DNA from: Pisolithus tinctorius
Lineage: Eukaryota > Basidiomycota > Agaricomycetes > Boletales > Pisolithaceae
Direction of reading: 5' to 3'
Length of the DNA stretch: 64,000 bases
Assembly: GCA_024663395.1 (NCBI GenBank)
Contig: JANFAH010000075.1
Location: forward strand, 180,595-244,594
A program made the position numbers and the translations under genes. A model generated the notes under the pieces. That model had not been told where the DNA came from, did not search any database, and worked only from the letters and a program-made list of their open reading frames with translations. This document shows, in pieces, positions 37,892-49,776 of the stretch; position 1 is the stretch's first letter, and every line of letters begins with the position of its first letter.

Positions 37892-40185
37892 ATGTTCGAA
37901 TCCCCGTATCCTCCCTACGACCCCGAAGATAAGAGGAGGCGAGTACGGGTCCAAATTTTCAGTGTGCATCACCTCTCACACCCACTACGCCACTCAGCTT
38001 CGCGTAAGTTTGTTCGTCCCCGGTCTGTGACGACACATCTCATCGGAGGGACTCGGCAAGCTACAAGACAGTGGCCAAACGGTGGCCGGTTATCATCACC
38101 GACCTGATTAGCCATGTTCACAATCAGGTCCATAACCTGACAATGGAGGAACGGACTCCCGCTGACAATGGGTCGACCGACCGTACTATCCAGTTAAAGA
38201 TCGAAGAAGGAAAAAAGATCGTCGCGAAAGCTAGCCACCTCAAGTATCGCATGGAGAGAAATCAGGAACTCGAGTAAGTCTTTGGGGTCGATGCGTAGTG
38301 TGGATTCGTGACGCTTGGATTTACAGAAAGATCCCAGAGGACGGGGAGATTTACGTTCACGAATACAACTCAGAATTAGAAAAGCTCGCTCAGATCGGCA
38401 AGAATACGTGGTATACTGCCCCCTGGCTCTATGCGGAGTAAGGATGATCCTGTGCAGACTTGATATTCTCTCGCTCACCCGTACGGTTCGTAGGTGCTAC
38501 CTGTAAGTGCCCCGATATACAATGAGACCCTCTCACGGCAAGCTTTAGATACCGCCTATTCCGGTCTTATTTCAAGCAGACCACTTACTGGGTGGACTTT
38601 GATCCATTCGACTCAAAGAAGGAAGAAACGTTTCGAAGTAGTGTAACCGCCATACATCGTAAGTGAGACCATGCGACCCTTGAAATCATCGATTAACATC
38701 TACCCCATAGAGATTGCAACGACGATGCACGAGTTGGAGACAGAGAAAGATAAGCTCATAGATGATCCCGATAAACTCTCCGTACTCTTCAAAGAAATGG
38801 TCCAGATGTGCCTTTGGTACGTGCTTACTCTCATGTCCAAGACAGACTGTCATAGTGACTCTCGAACGCAGGGGAAATGCCACTGTGAGAGAGTGTGGTG
38901 TAGCAGCCGCTCTGACAGACAAAATTGACGTACTCCGAACCAGGACCTTTCTCTATTGACACACCTCACTCCCTCCGATATCGAACACCTACAGACGGTT
39001 GGGAGGGAGGCCCAGCAAGCCAGGAAGGAATTCATCCTCAAAGACGATCAAGAAGCAGCCTGGGAGTATATCAAGAGTTTGAAATCTCAAGCTGGGACTG
39101 TCGCCACATGCGACTTCATTCTCGATAACGGTACTAAAAGAACTCCTCTATAGTTGTATTTGACTCATATAAATTTTAGCTGGGTTTGAGGTGGGCAAGG
39201 AACACCTTTCTGCTTCCATCGACTCCTGACCTATTGGAAGCTTTTTACTGACTTGGTGTTCGCCGACTTTCTGGTCACTTACACCCCCTATTTCTCTAAA
39301 GCTGTCTTTCAGTGAGTGACGAAGATGAATCTTGTCACAGCCAATTCATGCCCACAGCCCGAAGTTGATCCCTTGGTTTGTTTCTGACGTCACACCAACC
39401 GACTTCCGCAAAGCCATAGAGTCGCTATCGTTACCCACATTTTTCGATACAACTTTGGGGACCACGCCGGAGTCAGCTCATCATCTCAGCGAAATGGTAA
39501 AACGGTGGCAAAGGTATTTGGAACAGGGCATATTTTGCCTAAGTACGGAAGTCGGGGATGGGCATAAGAAGGCTCAGTTTTGGACCGGTCCCTGGCCGTA
39601 TTGGTACATGGAAGACAAGGCGAATGACTTGTGGCGTTTACTCACCGAAAGCAGTCTGGTGATATTTAAGGTCAGTATATGACTCATCTTATTCAGTGCG
39701 GCTTCTCATGCCACTAACAGGGAGATCTCAAGTATGTACTGTGTTCATGAGGTCATTACCTTTGTTCATCCTGCCTCTCTAGTTACCGCAAGTGTGTCAC
39801 GTTTTTTTTGTTTGCCACCTCACAGGAGTTCATCCAAATGTGGCGTATTGTAGATTGACAGGGGATGTCAAATGGCCGGTAACGACGCCTTTTGCTGCGG
39901 CCCTTGGTAGCGGTCTTTCGAATTCATACGAGGATATCTTGACGACCGTCTTTTCCACAGGGCCACTTGCAGGATCGTTCCCCATACTGAGTCTTCGTAC
40001 GAACAAGGCGGAAGTTGTAGTCGGAATATCACAGGACGTCGCTGACAAATTGGACGAGAAGGACGAAGAATGGAGAGTGAATGGAAAGTATGTTCGACGA
40101 GTTTGCTATGTCTGAGATCGCGAGAGGCTGATGATGACACCTGTCCAGGTATGCCCTCGTGAGTTTCCTGCCGAAGAAGCTGTGA
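37892..40185 (+). CDS. Damage-control phosphatase, ARMT1/DUF89 family
   Basis: A multi-exon gene starting MFESPYPPYDPEDK. Later exons read KTVAKRWPVIITDLI, ELEKLAQIGKNTWYTAPWLY, YLYRLFRSYFKQTTYWVDFD, then W-GNATDLSLLTHLTPSD after removing two short introns, DFILDNAGFE, FTDLVFADFLVTYTPY, KLIPWFVSDVTPTDF, RAQFW-like KKAQFWTGPWPYWYM, LTGDVKWPVTTPF, ILSLRTNKAEVVVGI and a last exon GKYALVSFLPKKL ending at 40185. The Asn/Asp in GNATD and DNAGFE are metal-binding positions of the family, which removes phosphate from damaged or excess sugar phosphates such as fructose-1-phosphate; older reports call human ARMT1 a protein carboxyl methyltransferase. The exact splice between the first exon and KTVAKRWP is uncertain. 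No lesion is seen. Confidence 0.9.
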
Positions 40186-40986
40186 GAATCGTCTTTCATC
40201 ATAGACAGCACAAGACGGATAGATGCGTATCGATTATCATTGTCGCATTAGTTAACCTTGAATTATAAAGAGGAAACGTGTAAGATGCATGGGACGTCTC
40301 CTCGGGGTGGAATGCTCCGTTGCGCCAGCGCCTTCGGAGACTCTAAATGCTTTCAATACATTCGACAGACGCCGGAAGCGAGTCACTGCAGGTCACTGCC
40401 ATTTGAATCCACCAAATTGGCGAAAGCCACTATCCCGTTCGAACTTTGAACTCCCAGTGATTCTGAGCCATGAGTATCACTCGTTAGGTTTCGTTCCGTC
40501 CTTGTCTGTCTCATGATATGATTAAAGTGGTCTCGACGTACCAACAGCCAAAACTTCATCTAGGCGACATCTTTGCCCTTCAAGTAATTCACATGCGCTG
40601 CAGTTTCATTAATCCCTTTGGAGGTCCTACTACATCAACAGACCGCTATGTATCTCCCTTGATAACTAACACTGTTTGAGCTCAGGTCAGTTTTCTCGAT
40701 TTATCTTTTCAATCTCCGAGCACTCAGCCTTTTCAGCGCCAGTGCAGACTCCAATTAACTCTGAATTAGTGTGCGCAAAGGGTGCCGGTATGGTAGGGAA
40801 TCCATTTGGGAATATGACCCTGTAGTCTCACTGACAGTTATTTCCCTACATCTATCAACCTCTCAAGACTGATGGGAGTGCTAACTCTGTTTAGACTCCG
40901 TCAGGGTCTGAGCAAACTTGGTTCCTGGGAAGGTACTTATCATACATCCGTAAGTACATTTAGACCCGGTGACCTCCATCTCACAA
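40186..40986. other. Intergenic region, no supported gene
   Basis: No gene found. The last part (about 40860-40960) resembles the sequence upstream of the paralogous gene at 43203, so promoter elements may be shared. Confidence 0.5.
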
Positions 40987-42120
40987 ATGTCCTCCGTTAC
41001 TGGTCTAGAAACCACTCTCAACGGATTCGTTGATGAAATACGTCAGAACTTTAACTATGTCCTTGCCGGCATTGCGTGCTCTTCTCGTCTGTTCACTCTC
41101 CTCGTTTGGCTTCTTGGATTCTCTTCCAAGGAGTCCCGACGCCGCGTGGTATTTCAGCTGAACGTGCTCGTCATTGTCATTTGTGTCGCCCTGACACTGG
41201 GCATCTTAGTCGGTTTGACTAGTGAGAAGGCGATCATCGACGGGTACAATCAGGTGTCGAAAAGCGTCTATATTGCTGCGATTACCTTTGCTCTCTACCC
41301 GCCGTTATTGTCCGATTCGATATTGCTAATTCGGCTCTTGCGCTCTACCCTGTCACTAGCACGTCTTCAGTCACCCCAGTAAAAAATATTTGTATTCCCT
41401 TTTTGCATCAAATGCGGTCGAGTAGTGGTCCTTGTACATACCTTTGTTGTTACCAGGTCCGCAGCTGATGGTGCTTTTTACAGACCCTCTTCCTGGACGA
41501 ACTTGTCAAATCTGGGTCTTACCACTCAGGCTCTCGTGCAGAACCAGGAGGCTGCCTGGTATCGGTACCCCAAAATTATCGCTGAATGGGCAATGGAAAT
41601 AGTAGACAACTTGTGAGTTGATAACTACCGATGTGGTTTGCTGAAGAATTAGCTGTTACGTTTTCGAAAGATACTCTGTCAGTATCTTCCTAAACAACCT
41701 CCATGTACGCACGTCATCGATAAAAAGGGTGAGCTCCTCCTGCGGGCTTCCTAACCAGTGAACTGAATAATTCATGTTCACCCGGTATGCAGTAGGCGAC
41801 CTGTCAGAGGACATCCGACAAATCCTCTACATTTCTGTCGCCAATTTTGTCTTCCCTCTTATGTTCAACATCGCACAGATCATCTTGATCATGGCAGATC
41901 GGTCCCCCAATGCCGGCGTCCTGCTGTCATGATTAACAACTACGTAACCGCCATTGGTGTATTATGTGCCACACTCTGGTTCTCAGGATCAGAGTGGGTT
42001 CAGAGTCGCAGAGAATCTGAAGACATGTTCTTGCTCAATCCGAACCCGGGTAGGGCAAATGGTGTTTTCAGGAAAAATGAGAATGAAGTTGTAGTGATTA
42101 AGAGGCTTTCCACACTCTGA
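40987..42120 (+). CDS. Uncharacterised multipass membrane protein, paralogue 1, with two compensating indels
   Basis: The product starts MSSVTGLETTLNGFVDEIRQ and has hydrophobic helices such as YVLAGIACSSRLFTLLVWLL, VFQLNVLVIVICVALTLGIL and YIAAITFALYPPLL. Against paralogue 2, one T is missing in a T run near 41338 and one A is extra in an A run near 41385, so about 15 residues are read out of frame between them. After that come WYRYPKIIAEWAMEIVDNL, SVSIFLNNLHVRTSSIKR and VFPLMFNIAQIILI, then NNYVTAIGVLCATLWFSGSE and a polar tail. About seven helices are predicted, reminiscent of a receptor-like fold, but I know no function. The homopolymer sites suggest sequencing error as much as decay. Confidence 0.7.
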
Positions 42121-43202
42121 TACGGCAGACTTTGTGCTATGGAGCGGCGACGGACTCCAAGCTGCTTGTGGGACTCGTGAGAGAGTATAAGTATTTTATG
42201 GAGTAACCTCCCAAATCGATCGCATTACGACATTACCTTACTTTATTTAGCCGCCATCGCTGTTCTTCCTCAGGTCCTGCCTTGGCGGAGCGCAATCACA
42301 CCCTTCTATTTGTTCGTTTGTGCACGAGTCCCAAGTTATGTATCCCATTGGCACCGTTCACCGGGTCCGGATCCGAGATTGGGGTCAAGGTTCGTCTGCC
42401 ACATAATAATTCCCGTCCTATGGAGACGGGAAGTAGAAGGCCGTCACGAGGTTCGTGAAAGTAAATTAGGAGAGTTTATAATCATAGCCATCAGGGACAT
42501 ATATATATCAGCCCATACCAGTTAGCGTCTTTTTTTCAAAACCCAACCCTGGGTCCCGTTCTATTATCCTGGGCCGCCACCTGATAACAATCAAGTCGTC
42601 GTCAAGGCCCGCATCAGTCCATCTGTAAAACCTGCTGTTTCAGGTCGATCAGGTCATACATACACTTCAAAAGTACTGTTGCTATTCGCAGGTGATTCGA
42701 ACCCTTGGCGCACAGCAACATCCTGCAACGTATTCCGCCTACTTCTTGAGGCTAAATTGCTTCTCCAAACACTCAACGCGTCGTTTTTTGCTTTGTGAAC
42801 AGCACCTCAACTTTCCATCAATACCCAAAACTGTCGAGAGCTGCCCGACATTTCAACGTGCGTTTATTACACCAACTCCATTATAGTATGCCGGTAGCAT
42901 CCCTACCTGCTCGCACGTATGCTGCTTTGTATACAATACACACAATAGTAATTGGGCTTGGTGAGTTTCACTACTCTTATTTTGCAAGCAGGGTACGGAA
43001 AGTACTCTTTAGTTGCTATAAGGCGAGAAGTCCGATTGCAAGCCATGTGGTTTCTCTGATGAGCCTTGTCCGCTGTCACGGATCTCAAGCTGTGGAGGGA
43101 GTACTAACTCTATTAGACTGCGTGCTGTGCAAACCAAAGAAGGTCAAGAGGTAGAGTATATCATCGTTGTATGTGTGGATTCTGTTAGAACCATTACCTC
43201 AC
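42121..43202. other. Intergenic region, no supported gene
   Basis: No gene found. The final 300 bp match the region before 40987, consistent with tandem duplication of the gene together with its promoter. Confidence 0.5.
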
Positions 43203-44412
43203 ATGTCCTCAGTGACGAGTTCAGAAGCTGCCGTCAATGCCTTCGTGAACATCATACGTCCGAATTTCGACTGTCTTATCATAGCGACCGCTTTCTCTGC
43301 TTGTTTGCTCACCCTCTTCGTAGTCCTTTTTGCACTATCTACCAAGGAGTCTCGGCGCCGCCTGGCATTCCGACTGAATGTCCTTGCCCTTTGTCTCGCC
43401 CTAACGACGAGCATATTGTCTTTCTTAACTGATGGGAAGTCCATAGTCGACCCGTTCAATCCGGTGTCGACAAGTGTGTACCTTGCTGCAATTGTCGTCA
43501 CTGTCTTCCCACCGTTGTTATACGACTCAATATTGTTAACTCGACTCTTTGCACTCTATCCCCTCTCCAGCACACCTCCGACCACTCTATTGAAGATATT
43601 TTCATTCCCCTTCTGCGTCAAATGTGCTCGGGTGGTCGCTATTGTAGGTTTTTTCATCGATATTTAGTTCCATTCCTGGGTAACGCTTTTCACAGACAGT
43701 TGGTATTCATCACTACGTCGTGCCCGGGATGACCACCGAGGTTCCCATCGAGGATGCGTCCTCATACTGGTTTCGTAGCCCTTATCTGATCGCTGAGTGG
43801 ACATTGCAAATTGCCGACAACCTGTAAGTTGGCATCCTTCTACGTGATCTGTTGGACATTTTTTCCTCGGAAGGTACTCTGTTAGCTTTTTTCTTTACAA
43901 CCTCCACATCCGCACATCGCCAATAAAAAGAGGTGAGGATACCTCCGTGTTTCTCCATACAAATGGATAACTAATGCATTTCCCGACATGCAGCGCACAG
44001 CATTGCGGAGCGCATCCAACAAATTTTCTATGTCTCTGTTGCCAATTTTGTCTTCCCTCTTATGTTCAACATCGCACAAATCATCCTCGTAACGACTGAT
44101 CGGTCCCCCACTGCTGGTGCGGTGGTGCTCTTGATCAACAACTATGTAACTGTCATGGGGGTGTTGTGTGCAACGCTGTGGTTCTCAGGGTCAGAGAGGG
44201 TTCGGACTCGCAACGAACTGTTACCTGAACACATGCTCAACTCGCCCAGAACAAACTTTGGAAGCCATCATGTGGCTGACAGGAAGAGCGGGAGCTCAAT
44301 TATATTAATAGGGAGGGATTCTGTTACACATGACACTACGAGCTTGGACACTGGGACGGATCGCAAGCATCTCACCACTCCGGAGAAAGAGAACAAATAT
44401 ATCTTGGTGTGA
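43203..44412 (+). CDS. Uncharacterised multipass membrane protein, paralogue 2
   Basis: Tandem paralogue of the gene at 40987. Exon 1 encodes MSSVTSSEAAVNAFVNIIRP, then helices IATAFSACLLTLFVVLFALS, FRLNVLALCLALTTSILSFL and YLAAIVVTVFPPLLYDSILL, and ends near KCARVVAIV. Later exons give VGIHHYVVPGMTTEVPIED, WFRSPYLIAEWTLQIADNL, SVSFFLYNLHIRTSPIKR, then VFPLMFNIAQIILV and NNYVTVMGVLCATLWFSGSE, with a polar tail ending EKENKYILV. The frame is intact through the site that is broken in paralogue 1. The KESRRR motif between helices 1 and 2 is kept in both. Function is unknown. Confidence 0.75.
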
Positions 44413-44667
44413 TTTGCCGTGCCCGTCCGCAGTGCACTTACAGGTCTTAAAATGATGATGACGCTTCTGAAGTTTCATTTCGATGAGCGTTGTACCCGTG
44501 ATACTCTTGTATGTATTCCTGGACGCATCCTGGTCCAGGTCTGAAAGTTGTTTTGTCCCCCGAGTTTTTGCCGGTCCGGAAATGCCGGGACATCCATTTA
44601 GGGAAAGCGTGGGAGATATGGGGATGGCTTGATATTTGGGGAATCTTTCTGTGCACCTGTGTTAATA
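44413..44667. other. Gap before the Helitron gene
   Basis: About 255 bp with no gene. It may contain the left end of the Helitron, but I see no certain terminal signal. Confidence 0.35.
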
Positions 44668-46035
44668 ATGTCATGCGATACGCAGGCGACTCAGGTCCAT
44701 GTGGACGAGGACAGTGGCGCGCGCCGCTTGGTGGTCAACTCTCGGGACTTGGATGGCGCTCGTGATGTTTCCTATGAGTTTCTTCGTCGGGAATATTCTT
44801 TTGATCATGTTACAGTTACAGATGTTATAAACCGGCTTTCTGAGAATCCATTAGGTCCCTATCTTACATGCGTTCCTTCGAGCGTGCGCGAATTGGTTGA
44901 ACAGTTTCCCTTTTTTTCGGTGGCTCATCTGAGGGCGATCGCGCAGATTCATGGGGTCTCGCTGCACGGAAGGTTGCAGCGGGGGATGTGTAAAGATGCT
45001 CTACGCTTGCATGATTGTGAAGGATCCTGTCCCTCTGTGTCATATGTATTCCACGTCCTAAAGCGCCCACGGCACAATTATATATTCGTGCCCGACCTGC
45101 ACCGGCCATCCAACTCCTATTCCAATGAGTGTTACATGAAGGCGAAGGAAAACACTAAGAAGCAACGGCAGCGACGAGCGGCAAATGCGCTAGAGGGTCT
45201 GGCTCCGGTGGGCCCTCCTGCCGAACCTCCTCTGGTCTCGCCGTTTCCGCCCGTACAATCGTTTGCAGCAAAGCGCGAGATTATTCGGGAGTGGCAGGTG
45301 GAGATGTCCCCTGATCATTTGCAGGAGGGGGTATGCGCTGTCTGCGTCCAGATATTTGCTGCTGAGTTGCTTGTCGACGTTGTCCCGAGTAAAGAGATGT
45401 TATTGACTCTCAATAATAATTGGTTGCCCGCGGAGACACGGCCTCGTACATATGACATCGCCAAATACGAGGGCGCGATTCTGTGTTGTCATGGCATGTC
45501 CTGCCTTGGCAACATCGGGGACCTTCGTATGTGCCTGTGCTGTCGCAGATCCTTGAGCAGCCCGAAGCCGAGGCAGCCAAAAGATGCGATTGCGAACTTT
45601 CAGTACTATGGCGTTAGTGAGCTACCTGTGGATGTGAAATCTGCGCTGGCATGTGCTAGTCAATTTGAGCTACAGCTGATTGCGCTGGCCCGGGCGACTG
45701 TGATTACCCATCATTATCAAACAAAGGGTGCACGTGGTGGTCGTTTGCCAGAGGAAGCGAGCCAGCGCTTTAATAGAGGAAATGTCGCGATTCTGCCGCA
45801 GGATCCCGGTGCCTTGCGAACGGTACTCCCCCCAACCACTGCTGAGATTGAGGGCGCGATGTGTGTTGTGTTTGCAGGTGGCTCTTATCGGCCAACTTTG
45901 GATGCTTTATGCAAATTTCCTCCGGTGCTTGTGAATAAGAGCAGGGTGCAGTTGTTAATTGAGTGGCTCATTGCTCACAACATGTGGTATAAGGCCAACG
46001 GCGTTACATTTTCGCAGGATATTTTGGAGTCCTTG
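44668..46035 (+). pseudogene. Helitron replication/helicase protein, 5' part
   Basis: An open frame starting MSCDTQATQVHVDEDSG encodes the N-terminal region of a fungal Helitron Rep/helicase. It includes a zinc-binding-type segment (CAVCVQIFAAELLVDVVPSK, then CCHGMSCLGNIGDLRMCLCC) and ends SQDILESL, where the KDZ transposon begins. The frame is uninterrupted up to the insertion. The protein resumes at 62652 in the same frame. Helitrons replicate by a rolling-circle-type mechanism; this copy is inactive because of the insertion and of frame lesions in the 3' part. Confidence 0.85.
46029..46035. repeat. Target site duplication, left copy
   Basis: The heptamer GTCCTTG immediately precedes the left terminal repeat of the KDZ element. 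The same heptamer follows the right end at 62652-62658. Removing the element and one copy joins the Helitron reading frame exactly. Confidence 0.85.
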
Positions 46036-46121
46036 CACATGATTCAGTCACTTGTAGTCCTAAAAGTGGGTCATCCGACATGTACATTTCGTCCTGAAAC
46101 TGGGACTAACCGACATTGGCC
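46036..46121 (+). repeat. Left terminal inverted repeat of the KDZ element
   Basis: It matches the reverse complement of 62567-62651 from the CA at the tip through TTCAGTCAC, AAAGTGGGTCATCCGACATG and GGGACTAACCGACAT to GGCC, with a handful of mismatches and a one-base indel. Confidence 0.88.
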
Positions 46122-46149
46122 GGTGGTCCCTAGGGTTGGGTAGGCTGGA

Positions 46150-47810
46150 CTGTGAAGGTGGGGTCGGCCTATGTCACAGGATGATGGATCAACTTCCCTG
46201 GAAGTGGGGTCAGCTGACATGACTATAGGATGGATTGATGACCTGGAAGTGAGGTCGGCTGATGCAGCTATGGGATGAATTAGTGTCCTGGAAGTGGGGT
46301 CGGCCGACACAGCTATGGGATGAATTAGTGTCCTAGAAGTGGGGTCGGCCGACACAGCTATGAGATAGATTAGTGTCCTAGAAGTGGGGTTGGCTGACAC
46401 AGCTATGAGATAGATTAGTGTCCTAGAAGTGGGGTCAGCCGATGCAGCTATGGGATAGGTTAGTGTCCTGGAAGTGGGGTTGGCCGACACAGCTATGGGA
46501 TGAATTAGTGCCCTAGAAGTGGGGTTGGCCGACACAGCTATGAGATAGATTAGTGTCCTAGAAGTGAGGCCAGCTGACACAGCTATGAGATAGATTAGTG
46601 TCCTAGAAGTGGGGTCGGCCGATGCAGCTATGGGATGAATTAGTGCCCTAAAAGTGGGGTCGGCTGACGTAGCTATGAGATAGATTAGTGTCCTAGAAGT
46701 GGGGTCAGCCGACACAGCTATGAGATAGATTAGTGTCCTAGAAGTGGTGTTGGCCGATGCAGCTATGATATAGATTAGTGTCCTAGAAGTGGGGTCGGCT
46801 GATGCAGCTATGGGATAGGTTAGTGTCCTGGAAGTGGGGTTGGCCGACACAGCTATGGGATGAATTAGTGCCCTAGAAGTGGGGTCGGCCGATGCAGCTA
46901 TGGGATGAATTAGTGCCCTAGAAGTGGGGTCAGCTGATGCAGCTATGGGATGAATTAGTGCCCTAGAAGTGGGGTCGGCCAATGCAGCTATGAGATAGAT
47001 TAGTGTCCTAGAAGTGGGGTCGGCCGATGCAGCTATGGGATAGGTTAGTGTCCTAGAAGTGGGGTCAGCTGACACAGCTATGGGATGAATTAGTGCCCTA
47101 GAAGTGGGGTCGGCCGACACAGCTATGAGATAGATTAGTGTCCTAGAAGTGGGGTCGGCCGATGCAGCTATGGGATAGGTTAGTGTCCTGGAAGTGGGGT
47201 CGGCCGACACAGCTATGGGATGAATTAGTGTCCTAGAAGTGGGGTCGGCCGATGCAGCTATGAGATAGATTAGTGTCCTAGAAGTGGGGTCAGCCGACAC
47301 AGCTATGAGATAGATTAGTGTCCTAGAAGTGGGGTCAGCCGATGCAGCTATGGGATAGGTTAGTGTCCTGGAAGTGGGGTCAGCTGACACAGCTATGGGA
47401 TAGATTAGTGTCCTAGAAGTGGGGTCGGCCGACCCAGCTATGAGATGAATTAGTGACCTAGAAGTGGGGTCAGCCAACACAGCTATGGGATAGATTAGTG
47501 ACCTGGAAGTGGGGTTGGCCAACACAGCTATGGGATGAATTAGTGACCTGGAAGTGGGGTCAGCCAACACAGATGGGATAGATTAGTGACCTGGAAGTGG
47601 GGTTGGCCAACACAGCTATGGGATGAATTAGTGACCTGGAAGTGGTGTCAGCTGACACAGCTATGGGATACGTTAGTGACCTGGAAGTGGGGTTGGCCAA
47701 ACCAGCTATGGGATATATTAGTGACCTGGAAGTGGGGCCAGCTGACATGGCTGGGGGAAGGGATGATGTCCTGGCAGTGGGGTCAGCTGATGTGGCTGGG
47801 GGGAATGAAC
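46150..47810 (+). repeat. Left subterminal array of 45-bp repeats
   Basis: About 36 tandem units of 45 bp. Each contains the core GGAAGTGGGGTCGGCCGAC or a close variant followed by CAGCTATGGGATGAATTAG. The GTCGGCCGAC part is palindromic. The right array uses the same core in the opposite orientation. Because 45 is a multiple of three the array stays open on the minus strand for about 500 codons, which I treat as a by-product. Such arrays near transposon ends usually bind the transposase. Confidence 0.9.
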
Positions 47811-48188
47811 CATGACCTGGAGTTGTGGTTGGGCAGACACTTTGCAAGAAAGACCAATATCTTGCTAGTGGGTTAGTGGGGCTGGCCAATCTTATTACTC
47901 AGTACACTACTTCCTTGGTAGTTAGCTGGCTGAACCCACATGGTTGTGGAAAAATCCTATATCCTATCCTTATCCTGTGGTATTGAAGTTAACTCTACCA
48001 ATCTGGCCATTGTATTGGAATTAACATTGGGCAAATTTACTCAGTTGTGTATCAGTACTTAAGGAGGAATTGTCCTGCAGGAAATTACTTTTTTTTCTGA
48101 ACATTCAATGTCATATGAAATTTGAAAACACAAAGCAGCTATTTTTGATTGTAGTACATGCATATCATATGTATCAAGGTAGGGTATT
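47811..48188. other. Spacer between the left array and the H3-tail gene
   Basis: AT-rich and CpG-poor, with no gene. It should contain the 3' end of the minus-strand H3-tail gene transcript. Confidence 0.5.
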
Positions 48189-49776
48189 TTACAAAGATTC
48201 CAACAGCCAGGATGATGTTTGCCCCTTTCCCTGTGTCAGTTTGGTAGCCCCTTTGGACATGCAGATAGTATAGGTTTGGGGAGGCTGAGATGTGCCTTGT
48301 GTGTCCTTCCCACAGCCAGGATTCTTGCACTCATAGGAATAAGTCTGCCCTGAACAACCAGCTTCCCACTTCTGAATGCTATAACACTGAGGGCACTGGG
48401 CAGGCAATTGTTGTCCCCAAGGCCTGATGAACTTGTCAGTCCAGACAAATTTCTCCACCACTACCTTCTCCTGCCACAACATCAGGATGATGTTGGAGTG
48501 CCTACCCAACATACCACAGTCATTCAGGGCATACCTGACTGCACTTTGGACATGGAAGCCTTGAACAAGGGTGGAGTCAAGGACACTCATGAGGAAGGGA
48601 ATGGTGGTGACTAGTTGAAGTCTCTCAGCATCAAAAAGCAACATGGACCTTGGCTTGAAACTGATATGGTGTCAGCCATAGCCACCAACATTGAAAGAAA
48701 ACCTACTGTTGCACAGCTGCCTTCAGTCCTTGGAAGCTCTGCTCCTTCCTTACAGTAGAACCACATACAAAGAAGATGAGGTCTCCACCCTTGACAATGT
48801 TGGAGAGGGGTAACAGAAGGCCTTGCAGAAACTGCAACTGGTCAGATGGGAGTGACAGTCAAACAATGGTGACTTACCTCAAAGACCTCTGTGGCTATTG
48901 GAACCTTATTCTCCATTCCAGAGAACAGATCCCCCCTGTCTTCATCAGTATGGGTAGTAAGGAAAATGACTACCTTAGCAAAGGTAGTCAGACTTGAAGC
49001 TAGCTTTGATGCTGCAGTGTCATAGGCAGCTCTGGACTCCTCAGTGGCAAAGTTGAAGGACAGTTGTGAGAAGTGGTAGGTGTCTTGTCTGAAATATCCC
49101 TGCAACATGGTGTGAAGGATATGCACAGGGGCATGGCCAAGCTCTAGAGACTCAAGGTGGAGGTGGATAATGGCAGTAGAGTTACCAGCCACTTCAGAGG
49201 TGGTGGCATGCTCAAACCCCCCAATGACCACAAGAGGGTGTTTCAGGACTGGCTTGCCTGACAAGTAGAAGCCCTGTACTTGGAGTTAGAAGTGATTGGG
49301 GTGGCAATATGCACTTACAAAATAGGGCTGAGGACTTTCAAATCTTGTCATTTTCCAATGACAGGCAACACACCTGAAGTTCATCCAGAGTTTGAGTCAA
49401 TGGAATTAATTCATAAAAGGGAGGTTAACACACCTGAAGGTCACAGGAAGCTGGGTGACCTCTGCAAGGCAATCCTCAGGTACTACAACACACTTGTTAC
49501 ACACTACCCTTCTGCATCCTGCCTGATCACAAGGCCACAATGTCCCTCCATCCCTGCACATCACACAGAACTGCATAGAATGTTAGAAAGATGGATGGAA
49601 TATAACAAGAGACTTGCCAAGTTCCTCATCCTTCTCTTCTTGGCAACAGGGGCCTTCCTAGCATGGGCCTTGCTTGACTTGGCAGCATGTTTTTCCCTAG
49701 CTTTCAGACCAGCAAGAGATACCCTGGGAGCTCTACCCCCAGTGGTCTTCTTAGCTGTCTGCTTGGTCTTCACCAT
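48189..49776 (-). CDS. Histone H3-tail look-alike with PHD-like zinc finger, transposon-encoded
   Basis: Six exons join in frame: 49776-49618 (GC-AG intron follows, 49571-49617), 49570-49434, 49373-49319, 49273-48878, an exon near 48800-48690, and a last exon ending at 48189. The product starts MVKTKQTAKKTTGGRAPR, which copies the histone H3 N-tail (A-R-T-K-Q-T-A-R-K-S) with the positions of K4, K9 and K14 kept and followed by a lysine/alanine-rich stretch (HAAKSSKAHARKAPVAKKRR). Then comes a cysteine-rich PHD-like finger: FCVMCRDGG, CDQAGC, CNKC and CVACHW. A globular region (GFYLSGKPVL, VIFLTTHTDEDRGDLF, LIFFVCGSTV) leads to a zinc-ribbon-like end (AQCPQCYSIQKW ... CKNPGCG). The tail could recruit or decoy histone readers or writers. 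No lesion was found, and the coding sequence has almost no CpG. Confidence 0.85.

Noticed and set aside
46071..47570. A 499-codon open frame on the minus strand made of 15-residue repeats
   Set aside because: It is the 45-bp array read in a frame that has no stop. The period is a multiple of three, other frames are also open, and no promoter or start context is seen.
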